Source of the DNA: Rhizobiales bacterium Ga0077548
GTDB taxonomy: Bacteria > Pseudomonadota > Alphaproteobacteria > Rhizobiales > Xanthobacteraceae
Length of the DNA: 49,937 nucleotides
Assembly: GCA_001464215.1 (NCBI GenBank)
Contig: LNEZ01000012.1
Location: 1-49,937 of the forward strand
Direction: 5' to 3'
Positions 25,974 through 34,822 of this stretch are shown in pieces. Position 1 is the stretch's first letter; each line of letters opens with the position of its first letter. The translations under genes were made by a program, and so were the position numbers. A model generated the notes under the pieces. It had not been told where the DNA came from. It saw nothing but the letters and a program-made list of their open reading frames with translations, and did no database searches.

Positions 25974-26188
25974 GGCCGGAACACCGGGCCGGGCTCGGCG
26001 TCGTCTTTGGTCTCGAAAGCAAGAACGGCTTTCGCGGCGTTCGTCACCGCATTGATATGGATTTTGATGCCTGCGCGATACGCCGGATCGACCGTGAGAC
26101 CGCTGAGCGCGGCCCCGGCGTCGATAAAGGCTTCAAGCGCCGCCGGGTCGGCGGGAAGCGAAGGTAAAGCGGGTTTCCTGGTATCCAC
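25970..26188 (-). CDS. atzG: AtzG-like small subunit (DUF4089, GatC-like)
   Basis: A 72-residue helical protein. LDPAYRAGIKIHINAVTNAAKAVLAFET-like helices with the AALEAFIDAGAALSGLTV opening match AtzG, the GatC-derived subunit that stabilises AtzE. GTG start at 26188 with GGAAAG eight bases upstream. Stop overlaps the atzE ATG (ATGA). It starts 19 bases after the ABC ATPase stop, joining the transport and catabolic parts of the operon. Small size and context make the call good. Confidence 0.85.
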   Translation of the reverse strand: MDTRKPALPSLPADPAALEAFIDAGAALSGLTVDPAYRAGIKIHINAVTNAAKAVLAFETKDDAEPGPVFRP

Positions 26189-26207
26189 GAAAATTACTTT
26201 CCGGATT

Positions 26208-27869
26208 TCAAAGCGGCGGGTGCGGGATCGCGGTCAGAAGTTCACGAGTATACTCCGCCTTCAGACTTCCCAGAACTTCCTCGGCAGTCCCCTCTTCCAC
26301 GACCTTACCCGTGCGCATGACGATCACGCGATCGCACAACAGGCGCACGACATTGAGATCGTGCGAGACGAAGAGATAGCTCATGCCGAGCGAGTCTTTC
26401 AGATCCTGTAGGAGGTTCAAGACGACCGCCTGCACCGAAACATCGAGTGCCGCGGTCGGCTCGTCGAGAATGACCAGTTCGGGATTAAGCGCGATTGCGC
26501 GCGCGATGCCGACACGCGCTTTCTGGCCGCCGGAAAGCTGGTGCGGAAAACGGTCGAGCAGTTCAACCGGAAGGCCGACGAGTTTCGCAAGCTCCTCGCA
26601 GCGCGCACGCAACGCATCGCGGCCGGAGATACCGCCAAGCCGCATGATCGGATCGGCGATGGCGCGCACCGCCGTGAAGCGCGGATTCAAGCTGTCGGTC
26701 GGGTCCTGAAACACCATCTGGATGCGCTTGCGCTGCGGCAGTACTGCGAACTCCGAAGCCGGTATCGAGCCGATATCCTCTCCGCTAAAAATGATGTCAC
26801 CCGAAGTCTTGTCGAGGAGCCGCATCACCATCATCGAGGTCGTGGATTTTCCGCAACCGGACTCGCCCACCAGACCGACACTTTCGCCCTTTCCAACGGT
26901 GAATGAGATTCCGTCCACCGCGCGGAAAATCGATTCCGCAGGCGCGGGCTTCCCTAACAGCTCGCCCAGCGTCTTGGTCGCACCCTGACGCGGGTACTCC
27001 TTCACAAGATTGCGCACTTCGAGCAAAGGCTTCTCGGTTTTGTCGATCGACATTTTCGGCATCGAGGCTGCGGGCGACAACTCGGCACCATCCGGCAGCA
27101 ACCCGCGCAACGTACCCCCGACCTTCGGCGTCGCCTTCATCAGCCGCTTGGTATAGGGATGCGACGGCGACTTGAAGATTTCTGAAGACATTGCCGTCTC
27201 GACGATCTTGCCCTTCTCCATCACGACTACGCGGTCGCAATAAGCTGCGGCCAGCCCGAGATCGTGGGTGATCAGGATCGTGGACATCCCGCGCGCACGC
27301 GTTAGCTCGACCACGAGGTCCATCACGGATTTCTGGGTCGTGACGTCGAGACCCGTGGTGGGCTCGTCCGCGATCAGCAAACGCGGCTGACAGGCGAGCG
27401 CAAGCGCGATCACGATGCGCTGGCACATACCCCCGGAAAGCTCGAACGGATAGGCGTGGTAGCGCTCTTCGGGCCGAGCGATCTTCACCTGACGCAGCAT
27501 CTCGACCGCTTTTTCCTTGATGTCCCGCGTATCGGCCAGCACGTGCTGCTTCAGCACGTCTTCGATCTGTCTCCCGACCTTCCGGATCGGGTTCAGGGCC
27601 GCGCGCGGATTCTGGAAGATCATCGACATTTCGCGGACGTCAATGCCGGAGAACACGACCGATCCGTTCGCAATCGTTCCGGCGCGGTCGAGAATGCGCA
27701 TGACAGCATAAGACGTAACGGACTTGCCGGACCCGGATTCGCCGACGATGCCGAGCGTTTCGCCTTTGGTGAGCGAGATATTGATCTGCTCGACCGCGCG
27801 CACAATGCCGCGGCGGGTCGCAAATTCGACCGTGACGTCCTTGATTTCGAGAAGCGGTGCGTCGCTCAT
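26208..27869 (-). CDS. ABC transporter ATPase, two fused ATP-binding domains (DppD-DppF type)
   Basis: A 553-residue protein with two complete ATPase domains of the peptide/opine/nickel importer class in one chain. First: GESGSGKS (43-50), LSGGMCQRIVIALAL, LLIADEPTTGLD. Second: GESGCGKST, HQLSGGQKARVGIARAI, LVILDEPTAALD, then SHDLNVVRLLCDRVIVM. The C-terminal part of each half carries the HPYT or EYTRELL segments of this class. It powers import through the two permeases upstream and is followed 19 bases later by atzG, so the cargo is probably the ureide-type compound degraded by the downstream enzymes. Confidence 0.93.
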   Translation of the reverse strand: MSDAPLLEIKDVTVEFATRRGIVRAVEQINISLTKGETLGIVGESGSGKSVTSYAVMRILDRAGTIANGSVVFSGIDVREMSMIFQNPRAALNPIRKVGRQIEDVLKQHVLADTRDIKEKAVEMLRQVKIARPEERYHAYPFELSGGMCQRIVIALALACQPRLLIADEPTTGLDVTTQKSVMDLVVELTRARGMSTILITHDLGLAAAYCDRVVVMEKGKIVETAMSSEIFKSPSHPYTKRLMKATPKVGGTLRGLLPDGAELSPAASMPKMSIDKTEKPLLEVRNLVKEYPRQGATKTLGELLGKPAPAESIFRAVDGISFTVGKGESVGLVGESGCGKSTTSMMVMRLLDKTSGDIIFSGEDIGSIPASEFAVLPQRKRIQMVFQDPTDSLNPRFTAVRAIADPIMRLGGISGRDALRARCEELAKLVGLPVELLDRFPHQLSGGQKARVGIARAIALNPELVILDEPTAALDVSVQAVVLNLLQDLKDSLGMSYLFVSHDLNVVRLLCDRVIVMRTGKVVEEGTAEEVLGSLKAEYTRELLTAIPHPPL

Positions 27870-27880
27870 GTTTCCGCTCC

Positions 27881-28834
27881 TTATGTTCTACGCTGCGGAT
27901 CGACGATATCGCGCAGACCGTCGCCCAAAAGATTGAAACAGAACACCGCGAGCATCAGCGCGAGTCCCGGAAACAGCGCGATCCACCATTCTCCGGAAAC
28001 GATATAGCCCGCGCCGTCGGCAACCATGATGCCCCACTCCGGCGTCGGCGGCCGCACGCCAAGCCCGATGAAAGAAAGCCCCGCTGCGTTCAACACCGCG
28101 TAGCCCATGGTGAGCGACATCTGCACCACCATGATCGGCATCACGTTCGGCAGTATCTGCGTGAACAGAATACGCCACTCGCTGTTACCCGAGAGCCTAG
28201 CTGCCATGACGAAACCGGCCTCGCGGCGCACGTTCGCTTCGGCACGCGCGATGCGCGCATAAAGCGGATAATTGATGATCGCGGTTGCGATCACGATATT
28301 GGTGACGGTGTTGCCAAGTGCAGCGACAATACCCATCGCAAGCACGAACAGCGGAAACGCCATGATCATGTCGGCGAGACGGCTCACGACGATGTCGATC
28401 CAGCCGCCAAAATAGCCGGCGGCAATCCCCGAGATTCCGCCGAGCGCGAAGACAAGCGCAACCGAAGTGACCGCAATCGTCATATCCAATCTGGTCGCGA
28501 CCACGACACGACTGAAAATGTCACGCCCCAGTTGATCGGTGCCAAACCAGAACTGCCAGGACGGGGGTTTCAGCGCCTGCGCCGTATTGCTCGCAAGTGG
28601 ATCGTAAGGAACGATCCACGGCCCGAAGATCGCGGCGACTGCAAGAAGTATGAACAACCCGAAGGCGAAACCCGTGATCGGGTTTTCTGAAATCACGTAT
28701 TTCGTCTGCCGCAGCACGGCTTTGAGGCCGGAAGTCTGGGCGGAACCCGCTGCTTCAACCGGCTTCATGGCAATGGCGACTTTCGGCGCGCGAGCCACTG
28801 CGCTGACGGAGGAAATGCGCGAATGCGAGTTCAT
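27881..28834 (-). CDS. ABC transporter permease, DppC type
   Basis: A 317-residue inner-membrane permease of the peptide/opine class. A cytoplasmic N-terminus precedes six helices; FGTDQLGRDIFSRVVVATRLDM is the diagnostic DppC/OppC stretch, and the EAA loop is AEANVRREAGFVMAARLSGNSEWRILFTQILPNVMP. GLSFIGLGVRPPTPEWGIMVADG near the C-terminus is also typical. The ATG at 28834 overlaps the DppB-type stop by four bases, and the ATPase gene follows after 11 bases. Confidence 0.93.
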   Translation of the reverse strand: MNSHSRISSVSAVARAPKVAIAMKPVEAAGSAQTSGLKAVLRQTKYVISENPITGFAFGLFILLAVAAIFGPWIVPYDPLASNTAQALKPPSWQFWFGTDQLGRDIFSRVVVATRLDMTIAVTSVALVFALGGISGIAAGYFGGWIDIVVSRLADMIMAFPLFVLAMGIVAALGNTVTNIVIATAIINYPLYARIARAEANVRREAGFVMAARLSGNSEWRILFTQILPNVMPIMVVQMSLTMGYAVLNAAGLSFIGLGVRPPTPEWGIMVADGAGYIVSGEWWIALFPGLALMLAVFCFNLLGDGLRDIVDPQRRT

Positions 28835-29844
28835 GCCGCCATCCTCACACGCGGGTCGATCACGCCGTAGAGCAGATCGATCATCAAATTGAGCAACACG
28901 TACAGGACCGCCATCACCAGCACGAAGCCCTGCACCGGCGCAAAATCAGACGCGATCAGCGCTTCCACGGCATAGGAGCCGATGCCAGGCCAGGCGAAAA
29001 CTTTCTCGACCAGTACGTTTGCACCCAGCAGGAACGAGAACACCATGCCGAGCGTGGTGATCACCGGAAGCAGCGCATTCCGGAACGCATAGGTAATGAT
29101 GACCTTGCGCGTCGATAGCCCGCTCGCCTTTGCGGTCCGCACGAAATCGGAGGAAAGCACCGCGAGCATGGACGCGCGTGTCATGCGCGTAATCGGCGCA
29201 AGCGAGAAGATCGCGAGCGTCGCCGCCGGAAGAATAAGCTGCTTCGCGGCAGCCCAGAACACATCCATATCCCGCGCGATCAGGCTGTCGATCAGATAGA
29301 ATCCGGTTACGTGCCGTGGCGCCGAGTAAATAATATCAAGCCGCCCGAGCGGGGCCGGCGCCCAGCCGAGTATGAAGTAGAAGAAATAAGCGAGCAGAAG
29401 CCCGGTGAAGAAAACGGGAAGAGAAACACCCGCGGTCGCAATCACCCGCGAAACGTGGTCGATCATCGAGCCTTCTTTTACGGCAGCTAACACCCCAAGC
29501 GGAATCGCAATCAGGATCGAAAGAATGAGCCCGACCAGTGTAAGTTCGGCGGACGCCGGAAGCCGCGCCGTGATGTCGCGGATCACGGGCTGGCCCGTAG
29601 TCAGCGACTGACCGAAGTCGCCGCGCGCAAGATCCTGTACGTAACGGATAAATTGCTCGTATTTCGGCCGGTCGAGGCCGAGCTTCACGCGCACTTCCTG
29701 AATTGCATCTTCGGTGGCCGCCGGCCCCGCGAAATAAGCCGCGGTGTCACCCGGCAGAACCCGCGTCAGCGCGAACGTAATCACGATCACGGCAGCGATA
29801 CTGAAGAGCGTAATGCCGAGACGGCGGCTCATTCGAAGAAGCAT
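28831..29844 (-). CDS. ABC transporter permease, DppB type
   Basis: A 337-residue permease paired with the DppC-type protein. Six helices are visible. FALTRVLPGDTAAYFAG after helix 1, YVQDLARGDFGQSLTTGQPV, and the EAA loop FVRTAKASGLSTRKVIITYAFRNALLPVITTLG identify the DppB/OppB class. It lies 54 bases downstream of the solute-binding protein gene, with an 11-bp perfect hairpin in the gap. Confidence 0.93.
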   Translation of the reverse strand: MLLRMSRRLGITLFSIAAVIVITFALTRVLPGDTAAYFAGPAATEDAIQEVRVKLGLDRPKYEQFIRYVQDLARGDFGQSLTTGQPVIRDITARLPASAELTLVGLILSILIAIPLGVLAAVKEGSMIDHVSRVIATAGVSLPVFFTGLLLAYFFYFILGWAPAPLGRLDIIYSAPRHVTGFYLIDSLIARDMDVFWAAAKQLILPAATLAIFSLAPITRMTRASMLAVLSSDFVRTAKASGLSTRKVIITYAFRNALLPVITTLGMVFSFLLGANVLVEKVFAWPGIGSYAVEALIASDFAPVQGFVLVMAVLYVLLNLMIDLLYGVIDPRVRMAA

Positions 29845-29864
29845 GGAAGGCTCCGGAGATAAAG

Positions 29865-29892
29865 AAGCGGGCGGCGCGATTGCCGCCCGCTT
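29865..29892 (-). terminator. Intercistronic hairpin after the solute-binding protein gene
   Basis: AAGCGGGCGGC (29865-29875) pairs perfectly with GCCGCCCGCTT (29882-29892) around a six-base loop. On the minus strand the hairpin is followed by CTTTAT, a weak U-rich run. It separates the binding-protein gene from the permease genes; such partial terminators commonly raise binding-protein expression over that of the membrane parts. Confidence 0.65.
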
Positions 29893-29898
29893 TACGCA

Positions 29899-31518
29899 TC
29901 AGCCCTTTGCGAGGTTGCGATAGTCGAGCCGCCGGTGGAACCAATACTGGTAGCCCGTGACATTCTTCTGCATCGCGACGTTCGAGTAAGGCTGGAACAA
30001 GGGAATGCGCGGGATATCGGCGAAGGCGATATCGACGAAGCCTTTGACGTTCTTGTCGTAGCTTGCCTGATCGTTGATCGCCGCGGCATCGCGTGCCCCG
30101 TCGATGAACGCATCCATCGGCTTCGATTGATAATTCATGGTGTTGAAGATCGAATTCGAGCCGTGATAGCACCAGCGGAAGAAGTACTCGGGATAATCGA
30201 GCCAACCCGAGAACACGTTCACGTAAAGCGGCATCACCTTCTTGTTCAGTTCGGTACGCCAGTTTGCGCCCGGCACCTTGTTGATCGTGGTCTTGATGCC
30301 GATCAGCGCAAGGCTCTCCTGAATAAGAACGCAGCACGGCTCGTTCACCCCCGCAAAGTTGAGGTCGAAGGAAAGCGTCGTCTCGAAGCCGTCTTTGTAG
30401 CCGGCCTCTTCCATCAGCTTCTTCGCCTTCGCGATGTCGGTGTTGTATTTGTGCGCCTGCGGCCAGGCCACTTCGGTCTGCTTGTTCGCCGGAGCGCCGT
30501 AAACCTTTCCGGCGAGCCCGTAGAGCACAGCATCGATGATCTTCTGGTACGGCACGGCGTAAGCGACTGCCTGCCGGACTTTAAGATTGTCGAACGGCGG
30601 CTTGCTCACGTTCATGCCGAGATACTGCACGCCGTTCGAGAACGGCGTCGACACGATGCTGAGTTTGCCGCTCTCTTTCAGCTCCACGAAATCCTTGTTC
30701 GGCAAATCGTAGGAGATGTCCGCGTCACCGCGCTCCAGGAGCGCGCGGCGGTTACCGGCTGAAGGAACGATACGCCACACGATGCGCTTCGTTTTCGGCA
30801 GCGGTCCTAGTTTGTAATCCTCGTTACGCGCAAAAATAACTTCCGTGCCCGGCGTCCATTTCTCGACGTTGTATGGCCCGCCACCCGCGATGTTCTGCTT
30901 CGTATATTCGAGACCCCAGGGGTCTTTCTCGGTCGCATTCTTCTTGATCAGCTCAGAATGCATCACGACCGGAACGACCACCGCGAGATCCGGGATCGTC
31001 ATCTTGTCCTTGCGCAGGAAATCGACGCGCACGGTATGATCGTCAACGACGACGAACTGCTCCGGCTTTTCCAGCGAGCCTGCGCGCATCTGGAAGGTCG
31101 GGAAGCCGCCGACGGTGACCGCGCGATCGAGCGACCATTTGACGTCTTTCGCCGTGATCGCCGTGCCGTCGTGGAATTTCGCGTCTTTGCGCAGCTTGAA
31201 GGTCGCCGACATATCGCCGATCTTCATGTCCTCGGCGAGTTCGGGCTTGAACTTGTCCTTGTCGTAATACTCGCTGCCGTTCGGCAGCTTCTTCATTTCA
31301 TGGCTGATCAGGCGCGAGTAGCAATTCCACGCCACCTCGTAGCCGGGCACGTTGGTGCCGACGCCATGAATGTCGATGTTATTGGGCCCGCCTTCCGAGA
31401 CGATCAGCAACGTCTCGGCGCGCGATTGCGCCTTGGCAGGAGAAAAGACGGCCGGAGCCGTCAACGCAGTAGACGCGGCCAGCGCACTGGCAGATTTCAG
31501 AAAGTCACGACGCTTCAT
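29899..31518 (-). CDS. Solute-binding protein of a peptide/opine-class ABC importer (SBP family 5), Tat-exported
   Basis: A 539-residue periplasmic binding protein. The N-terminus KRRDFLKSASALAASTALTAPAVFSPAKAQ is a twin-arginine signal, so it is exported folded. Family-5 binding-protein patterns include SEGGPNNIDIHGVGTNVPGYEVAWNCYSRLI, FKLRKDAKFHDGTAITAKDVKWSLDRAV, ERGDADISYDLP and VRQAVAYAVPYQKIIDAVLYG. First gene of the operon leading through two permeases, the fused ATPase, atzG/E/H-like genes, gntR and atzF. Ligand is unknown; the downstream enzymes point to a ureido compound rather than peptides. Confidence 0.93.
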   Translation of the reverse strand: MKRRDFLKSASALAASTALTAPAVFSPAKAQSRAETLLIVSEGGPNNIDIHGVGTNVPGYEVAWNCYSRLISHEMKKLPNGSEYYDKDKFKPELAEDMKIGDMSATFKLRKDAKFHDGTAITAKDVKWSLDRAVTVGGFPTFQMRAGSLEKPEQFVVVDDHTVRVDFLRKDKMTIPDLAVVVPVVMHSELIKKNATEKDPWGLEYTKQNIAGGGPYNVEKWTPGTEVIFARNEDYKLGPLPKTKRIVWRIVPSAGNRRALLERGDADISYDLPNKDFVELKESGKLSIVSTPFSNGVQYLGMNVSKPPFDNLKVRQAVAYAVPYQKIIDAVLYGLAGKVYGAPANKQTEVAWPQAHKYNTDIAKAKKLMEEAGYKDGFETTLSFDLNFAGVNEPCCVLIQESLALIGIKTTINKVPGANWRTELNKKVMPLYVNVFSGWLDYPEYFFRWCYHGSNSIFNTMNYQSKPMDAFIDGARDAAAINDQASYDKNVKGFVDIAFADIPRIPLFQPYSNVAMQKNVTGYQYWFHRRLDYRNLAKG

Positions 31519-31641
31519 TACCCATCCTCCGAATCCGCATTCGGACAGGTGATTGCGAAGGACGTGCCAACTCGCCTAAAAACGAATCTGGTAGGAATTA
31601 CAGATAGATAGCGAGATTCAGCCCTTCCCGGTACTTCTGCT

Positions 31642-31657
31642 GAATTGCATACAATTC
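31642..31657. promoter_or_regulatory. Palindromic candidate operator for the ABC/atz operon
   Basis: GAATTG-CATA-CAATTC is a palindrome with 6-base perfect arms, 124 bases upstream of the binding-protein start in the only long gap before the operon. FCD-type GntR proteins bind short AT-rich palindromes of this kind, and the operon encodes one. Binding is inferred. Confidence 0.5.
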
Positions 31658-31698
31658 GCCATTTCGTGCCTAGAAACTAGGCGAAAGGCATTTTAGCG

Positions 31699-32340
31699 CT
31701 ATCCGAAGGAAGCACTTCTTTTTAGTGCCGCGGCCTCGCGCGCGAGCGAAGTAATGCGCCTAGCATCGCGCTCACGAATGGCGTCCGCTGGCGCAACCCA
31801 CGACCCGCCAACGCAGCAGACGTTCGATAGCGCGAGCCAGTTCTTCGCATTTTCCTTGGTAATGCCCCCGGTCGGACAAAAGCGGATATGCGGCAACGGT
31901 GAAGCGAGCGAGGCGAGATGCTTGGTACCGCCGAGCGCTTCCGCCGGGAAGAACTTGAAATGCGTAAGCCCAAGCTCGGTAAGCGCCATCGCTTCGGAGG
32001 CAGTCGCCACTCCCGGCAGATAAGGCACGCGGGCGCGCACCGCCGCCTCGATCAGGCGGGGTGTGACACCCGGAGAAACGGCAAAGGATGCACCGGCATC
32101 AATTGCCGCCGCGAGCTGCTCCGGCGAAAGCACGGTGCCCGCACCGACAACCGCGCCTTTCAGCTTCGACAGCACGCGGATGCATTCGAGCGCGGCAGGT
32201 GTGCGCAACGTGATTTCGAGAACCGGCAACCCGCCTTCGATCAGCGCTTCGCCCGTGATCAGCGCGGACTCTATATCCTCAAGCACAAGCACCGGAATCA
32301 CCGGAGCGATGCTGACGATCTGCGCGATTGACTTATTCAT
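31699..32340 (-). CDS. kdgA: 2-dehydro-3-deoxyphosphogluconate aldolase
   Basis: A 213-residue class I aldolase of the KDPG/KHG family, which splits KDPG into pyruvate and glyceraldehyde-3-phosphate. Visible: VIPVLVLEDIESALITGEALIEGGLPVLEITLRTPAAL (catalytic Glu in EITLRT), VVGAGTVLSPEQL, SPGVTP, LPGVATASEAM and the Schiff-base Lys in HFKFFPAE, then FCPTGGI. ATG overlaps the kdgK stop by four bases. Together they complete 2-keto-3-deoxygluconate breakdown. Confidence 0.94.
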   Translation of the reverse strand: MNKSIAQIVSIAPVIPVLVLEDIESALITGEALIEGGLPVLEITLRTPAALECIRVLSKLKGAVVGAGTVLSPEQLAAAIDAGASFAVSPGVTPRLIEAAVRARVPYLPGVATASEAMALTELGLTHFKFFPAEALGGTKHLASLASPLPHIRFCPTGGITKENAKNWLALSNVCCVGGSWVAPADAIRERDARRITSLAREAAALKRSASFG

Positions 32341-33311
32341 GATCCGGACTCGTAAGCTGCAGTAATGATTTTCCGTATCGGCTGGATTGCTTCCAGCGGC
32401 GCCAATGCACCTGGATGACGTACGACTTCACCGGCAAGCTTATGCGCTAGCTCGCACGCAGAGAGCGCAGTTTGCCCGACACAGCGCGCGGCAAGATAAG
32501 CCGCATTAAACGAGTCCCCTGCCGCTGTAGTATCGGCCGCATCCTTCACAGACGTTGCCTGCACAGCATTGACCACTTCTTCGGAAAGCAAGAGCGCCGG
32601 GCTCGAACCATTCTTCACGACGATCTCTTTAACACCACCGTCGCGTAGGCGCTTCAGCATTGCTTCTGCTGTCTTATCTCCCCAGAGACTCGCTTCATCG
32701 TCGAAGCTCGGCAGCGCTACATCTGTCAGAGGCAAGAACATCTCGATGGACGACTTTGCCGCTGCTTCATTCGGCCAGAGCCGAAGCCGGATATTCGAAT
32801 CGAAAGCCACGCGCGTACCGGAGGCCTTGGCGTGTTTGAGCGCCTCCAACAGATTTTCCCGCCCCTGTGCGCCGATGACTGCAAGCGTAATCCCGCTCAG
32901 GTAAATCAACGCGGCATCGGCAATGGCATTGGCAAGTATCGCGGGATTGTCTGCAAGCTGACGCGCGGCCGAGTTTTCGCGCCAATACGAAAATCTGCGC
33001 TCTGAGCCATCCAGGGTGATCGTATAGAGACCAAGCGTCCGGTTCGGATCGAGCGCAATCGCATTTGCCTCGATACCGGAAGCCTCGACGAACGCAACAA
33101 ACTCTTTCGAGATTGCATCGGTTCCGGCGCGCGTTGCGTAATAGACACTGAATGCATCAGGCAACAGCCGCCGCAGATACCAACTCGTATTCAGTGTGTC
33201 TCCGGCAAAACCGCGCTTGAACAGACCGTCGCGAACAGGCGCAAACTCGACCATGGCTTCGCCGACACCGACGATGCGCAAAGATTTGTCCGCCCGCCGC
33301 AGGAAATTCAA
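32337..33311 (-). CDS. kdgK: 2-keto-3-deoxygluconate kinase (PfkB family)
   Basis: A 324-residue PfkB sugar kinase. It opens with VGVGEAMVEFAPVRDGLFKRGFAGDTLNTSWYLRRLL, typical of KDG kinases; DAADTTAAGDSFNAAYLAARC holds the catalytic Asp of the GAGD-type motif (here AAGD). It phosphorylates KDG to KDPG for the aldolase encoded next. TTG start at 33311 has GGAG seven bases upstream; a second TTG ten codons on is the alternative. No uronate pathway genes lie beside it, so the source of KDG is elsewhere. Confidence 0.92.
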   Translation of the reverse strand: MNFLRRADKSLRIVGVGEAMVEFAPVRDGLFKRGFAGDTLNTSWYLRRLLPDAFSVYYATRAGTDAISKEFVAFVEASGIEANAIALDPNRTLGLYTITLDGSERRFSYWRENSAARQLADNPAILANAIADAALIYLSGITLAVIGAQGRENLLEALKHAKASGTRVAFDSNIRLRLWPNEAAAKSSIEMFLPLTDVALPSFDDEASLWGDKTAEAMLKRLRDGGVKEIVVKNGSSPALLLSEEVVNAVQATSVKDAADTTAAGDSFNAAYLAARCVGQTALSACELAHKLAGEVVRHPGALAPLEAIQPIRKIITAAYESGS

Positions 33312-33371
33312 GCGATAGCTCCGGATCGTTATGAGCGTTGAAGGTATATCCGCCTAACAGCACTCTCTTTG

Positions 33372-34097
33372 TTATTCGGACAAGCCGTGCCCCAGTGACT
33401 CGCGTTCATCGAACACGAAGCATCGTCCTGACCACTTGCTTTGATCCTCCGGCACCTCTTGGAGATATTTCAGGATGCCTCCTTTCAGGTGATAGACCTG
33501 CTCGAATCCCTTCGCGACCATGTAGCTCGAAGCTTTTTCGCAACGAATGCCGCCGGTGCAGAACATCGCGATCTTCTTGTGCTTCCTGGGGTCTAGCTTT
33601 TTTTCCACATAGTCCGGAAATTCCTTGAACGCGCTTGTGCCGGGGTCGATTGCGCGTTCAAACGTGCCCTTCTCGAATTCGAAGGAATTGCGCGTGTCGA
33701 TAATGACAACGTCCGGATCGGCGATAAGCTCGTTCCAGTCTTTTGCATCCACATACGTGCCGGCGTTTTTTGTCGGATCGATGTGCGGCGTTCGCATGGT
33801 CACGATCTCACGCTTTACTTTCACCTTCATGCGCTGAAATGGTTTTTCGGACGCGCCTGACATCTTTAGCTCAAGCTCGCCGAAGTGCGCGCGGACACGC
33901 TTCAGGATATCTTCCATCTGCGCATCTTGAGCCGCGGCGATCGTTCCGTTGATGCCCTCACGCGCTACAATCAGCGTGCCGCAGATCGCGTTTTCGTCGC
34001 ATACCGCGCGCATAACTGCTGCCAGACCTTTGGGGTCGGGCACGTTCTGAAAACGATAAAGAGCTGCAACGCTCCACATGGTGTTCGTCATTCTCAT
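33372..34097 (-). CDS. trhO: tRNA uridine-34 hydroxylase, rhodanese-like
   Basis: A 241-residue TrhO/YceA-family protein that makes 5-hydroxyuridine at the tRNA wobble position. N-terminal acylphosphatase-like part (ICGTLIVAREGINGTIAAA), then PFQRMKVKVKREIVTM and a rhodanese domain with VIIDTRNSFEFEKGTF and the active-site loop FCTGGIRCEKAS. Start at ATG 34097 or 34091; neither has a ribosome site. The tRNA-Met 3' remnant ends only six bases upstream, so in an ancestor the gene was probably transcribed together with that tRNA. Confidence 0.92.
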   Translation of the reverse strand: MRMTNTMWSVAALYRFQNVPDPKGLAAVMRAVCDENAICGTLIVAREGINGTIAAAQDAQMEDILKRVRAHFGELELKMSGASEKPFQRMKVKVKREIVTMRTPHIDPTKNAGTYVDAKDWNELIADPDVVIIDTRNSFEFEKGTFERAIDPGTSAFKEFPDYVEKKLDPRKHKKIAMFCTGGIRCEKASSYMVAKGFEQVYHLKGGILKYLQEVPEDQSKWSGRCFVFDERESLGHGLSE

Positions 34098-34103
34098 AGA
34101 AAG

Positions 34104-34150
34104 TGGTGGGCCCGGCAGGACTCGAACCTGCAACCAGACCGTTATGAGCG
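34104..34150 (-). other. 3' half of a tRNA-Met(CAU) gene: integration-site remnant
   Basis: Read on the minus strand, the sequence has CCA (34104-34106), the 3' acceptor strand (34108-34114), a perfect T arm GCAGG-TTCGAGT-CCTGC (34115-34131), and the anticodon loop CTCATAA with CAU at 34144-34146. It then breaks off: the bases that should form the 5' side of the anticodon stem, D arm and acceptor are unrelated. A tRNA cut in the anticodon arm with its 3' end kept is the classic product of tyrosine-recombinase integration. It marks the left edge of the island, with the rebuilt tRNA expected at the far end. Confidence 0.8.
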
Positions 34151-34305
34151 CAGACGATATGCCGAACGACGTTGAAAATACAGACGAATTTGGCTCGTTT
34201 GATCGCGATTTTTGATGTTCTTACGCGGATATCATTGGCGAAACATTGACGGAAAATATTTCGGGTCGGAGCGTATCGATCAGATCTTCGACTAATACGT
34301 GCGTT

Positions 34306-34677
34306 TCATTCCAAGAGCTCTATTGTCTGAGCCTCTAGCCCTTTTTGACCCTCACCGACTTGCATCCGCACACGTTGACCTTCAGCCAACCCGCTTAGCC
34401 CAGCGCGAGCAAGCGCCGTGGCGTGAACAAAGACATCCTTTCCTCCGCCATCCTGCCCGACAAAGCCAAATCCTTTGTCGGCCTTGTACATTTTAACGGT
34501 ACCAACACTTTCGATCGTCGAGCCGACGACCTGCGAAGCCGCAGCGCGGCTTCGCACCGGAGGAGCGCTCGGACGAAAATGATTCGACTGGACTCCCGAC
34601 GCTTGGTCATCAGACTTTTGATCGTCGTCATATCCGCCGCGCTTAGGTCCACGGTCGTAGTCTTTGTAACGGCCCAT
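34306..34677 (-). CDS. Cold-shock domain protein with disordered N-terminal extension
   Basis: A 123-residue protein. The C-terminal 65 residues are a cold-shock OB fold (GTVKMYKADKGFGFVGQDGGGKDVFVHATAL), with RNP1 KGFGFV and RNP2 VFVHA. The first 55 residues are charged, low-complexity RNA-binding-like sequence (RYKDYDRGPKRGGYDDDQK). Start at ATG 34677; longer in-frame starts read into unrelated sequence. It would act as an RNA chaperone. First gene inside the island. Confidence 0.88.
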   Translation of the reverse strand: MGRYKDYDRGPKRGGYDDDQKSDDQASGVQSNHFRPSAPPVRSRAAASQVVGSTIESVGTVKMYKADKGFGFVGQDGGGKDVFVHATALARAGLSGLAEGQRVRMQVGEGQKGLEAQTIELLE

Positions 34678-34822
34678 TCGATGCCCGCGAAATTTCAATG
34701 CAATTAATATCTTGTTTCCCCGTTGAGCTAAGTCAAGAGGCGACCCCACACTGGCTACCCTTCTGATACAAGTCATTATTAAGAGGATCATAAACGGCCG
34801 GCAGCAGGCCGAGTTAGAACGG

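Noticed and set aside
34104..34180. Complete tRNA-Met gene
   Set aside because: Only the 3' half is present; bases past the anticodon loop cannot form the anticodon, D or acceptor stems.
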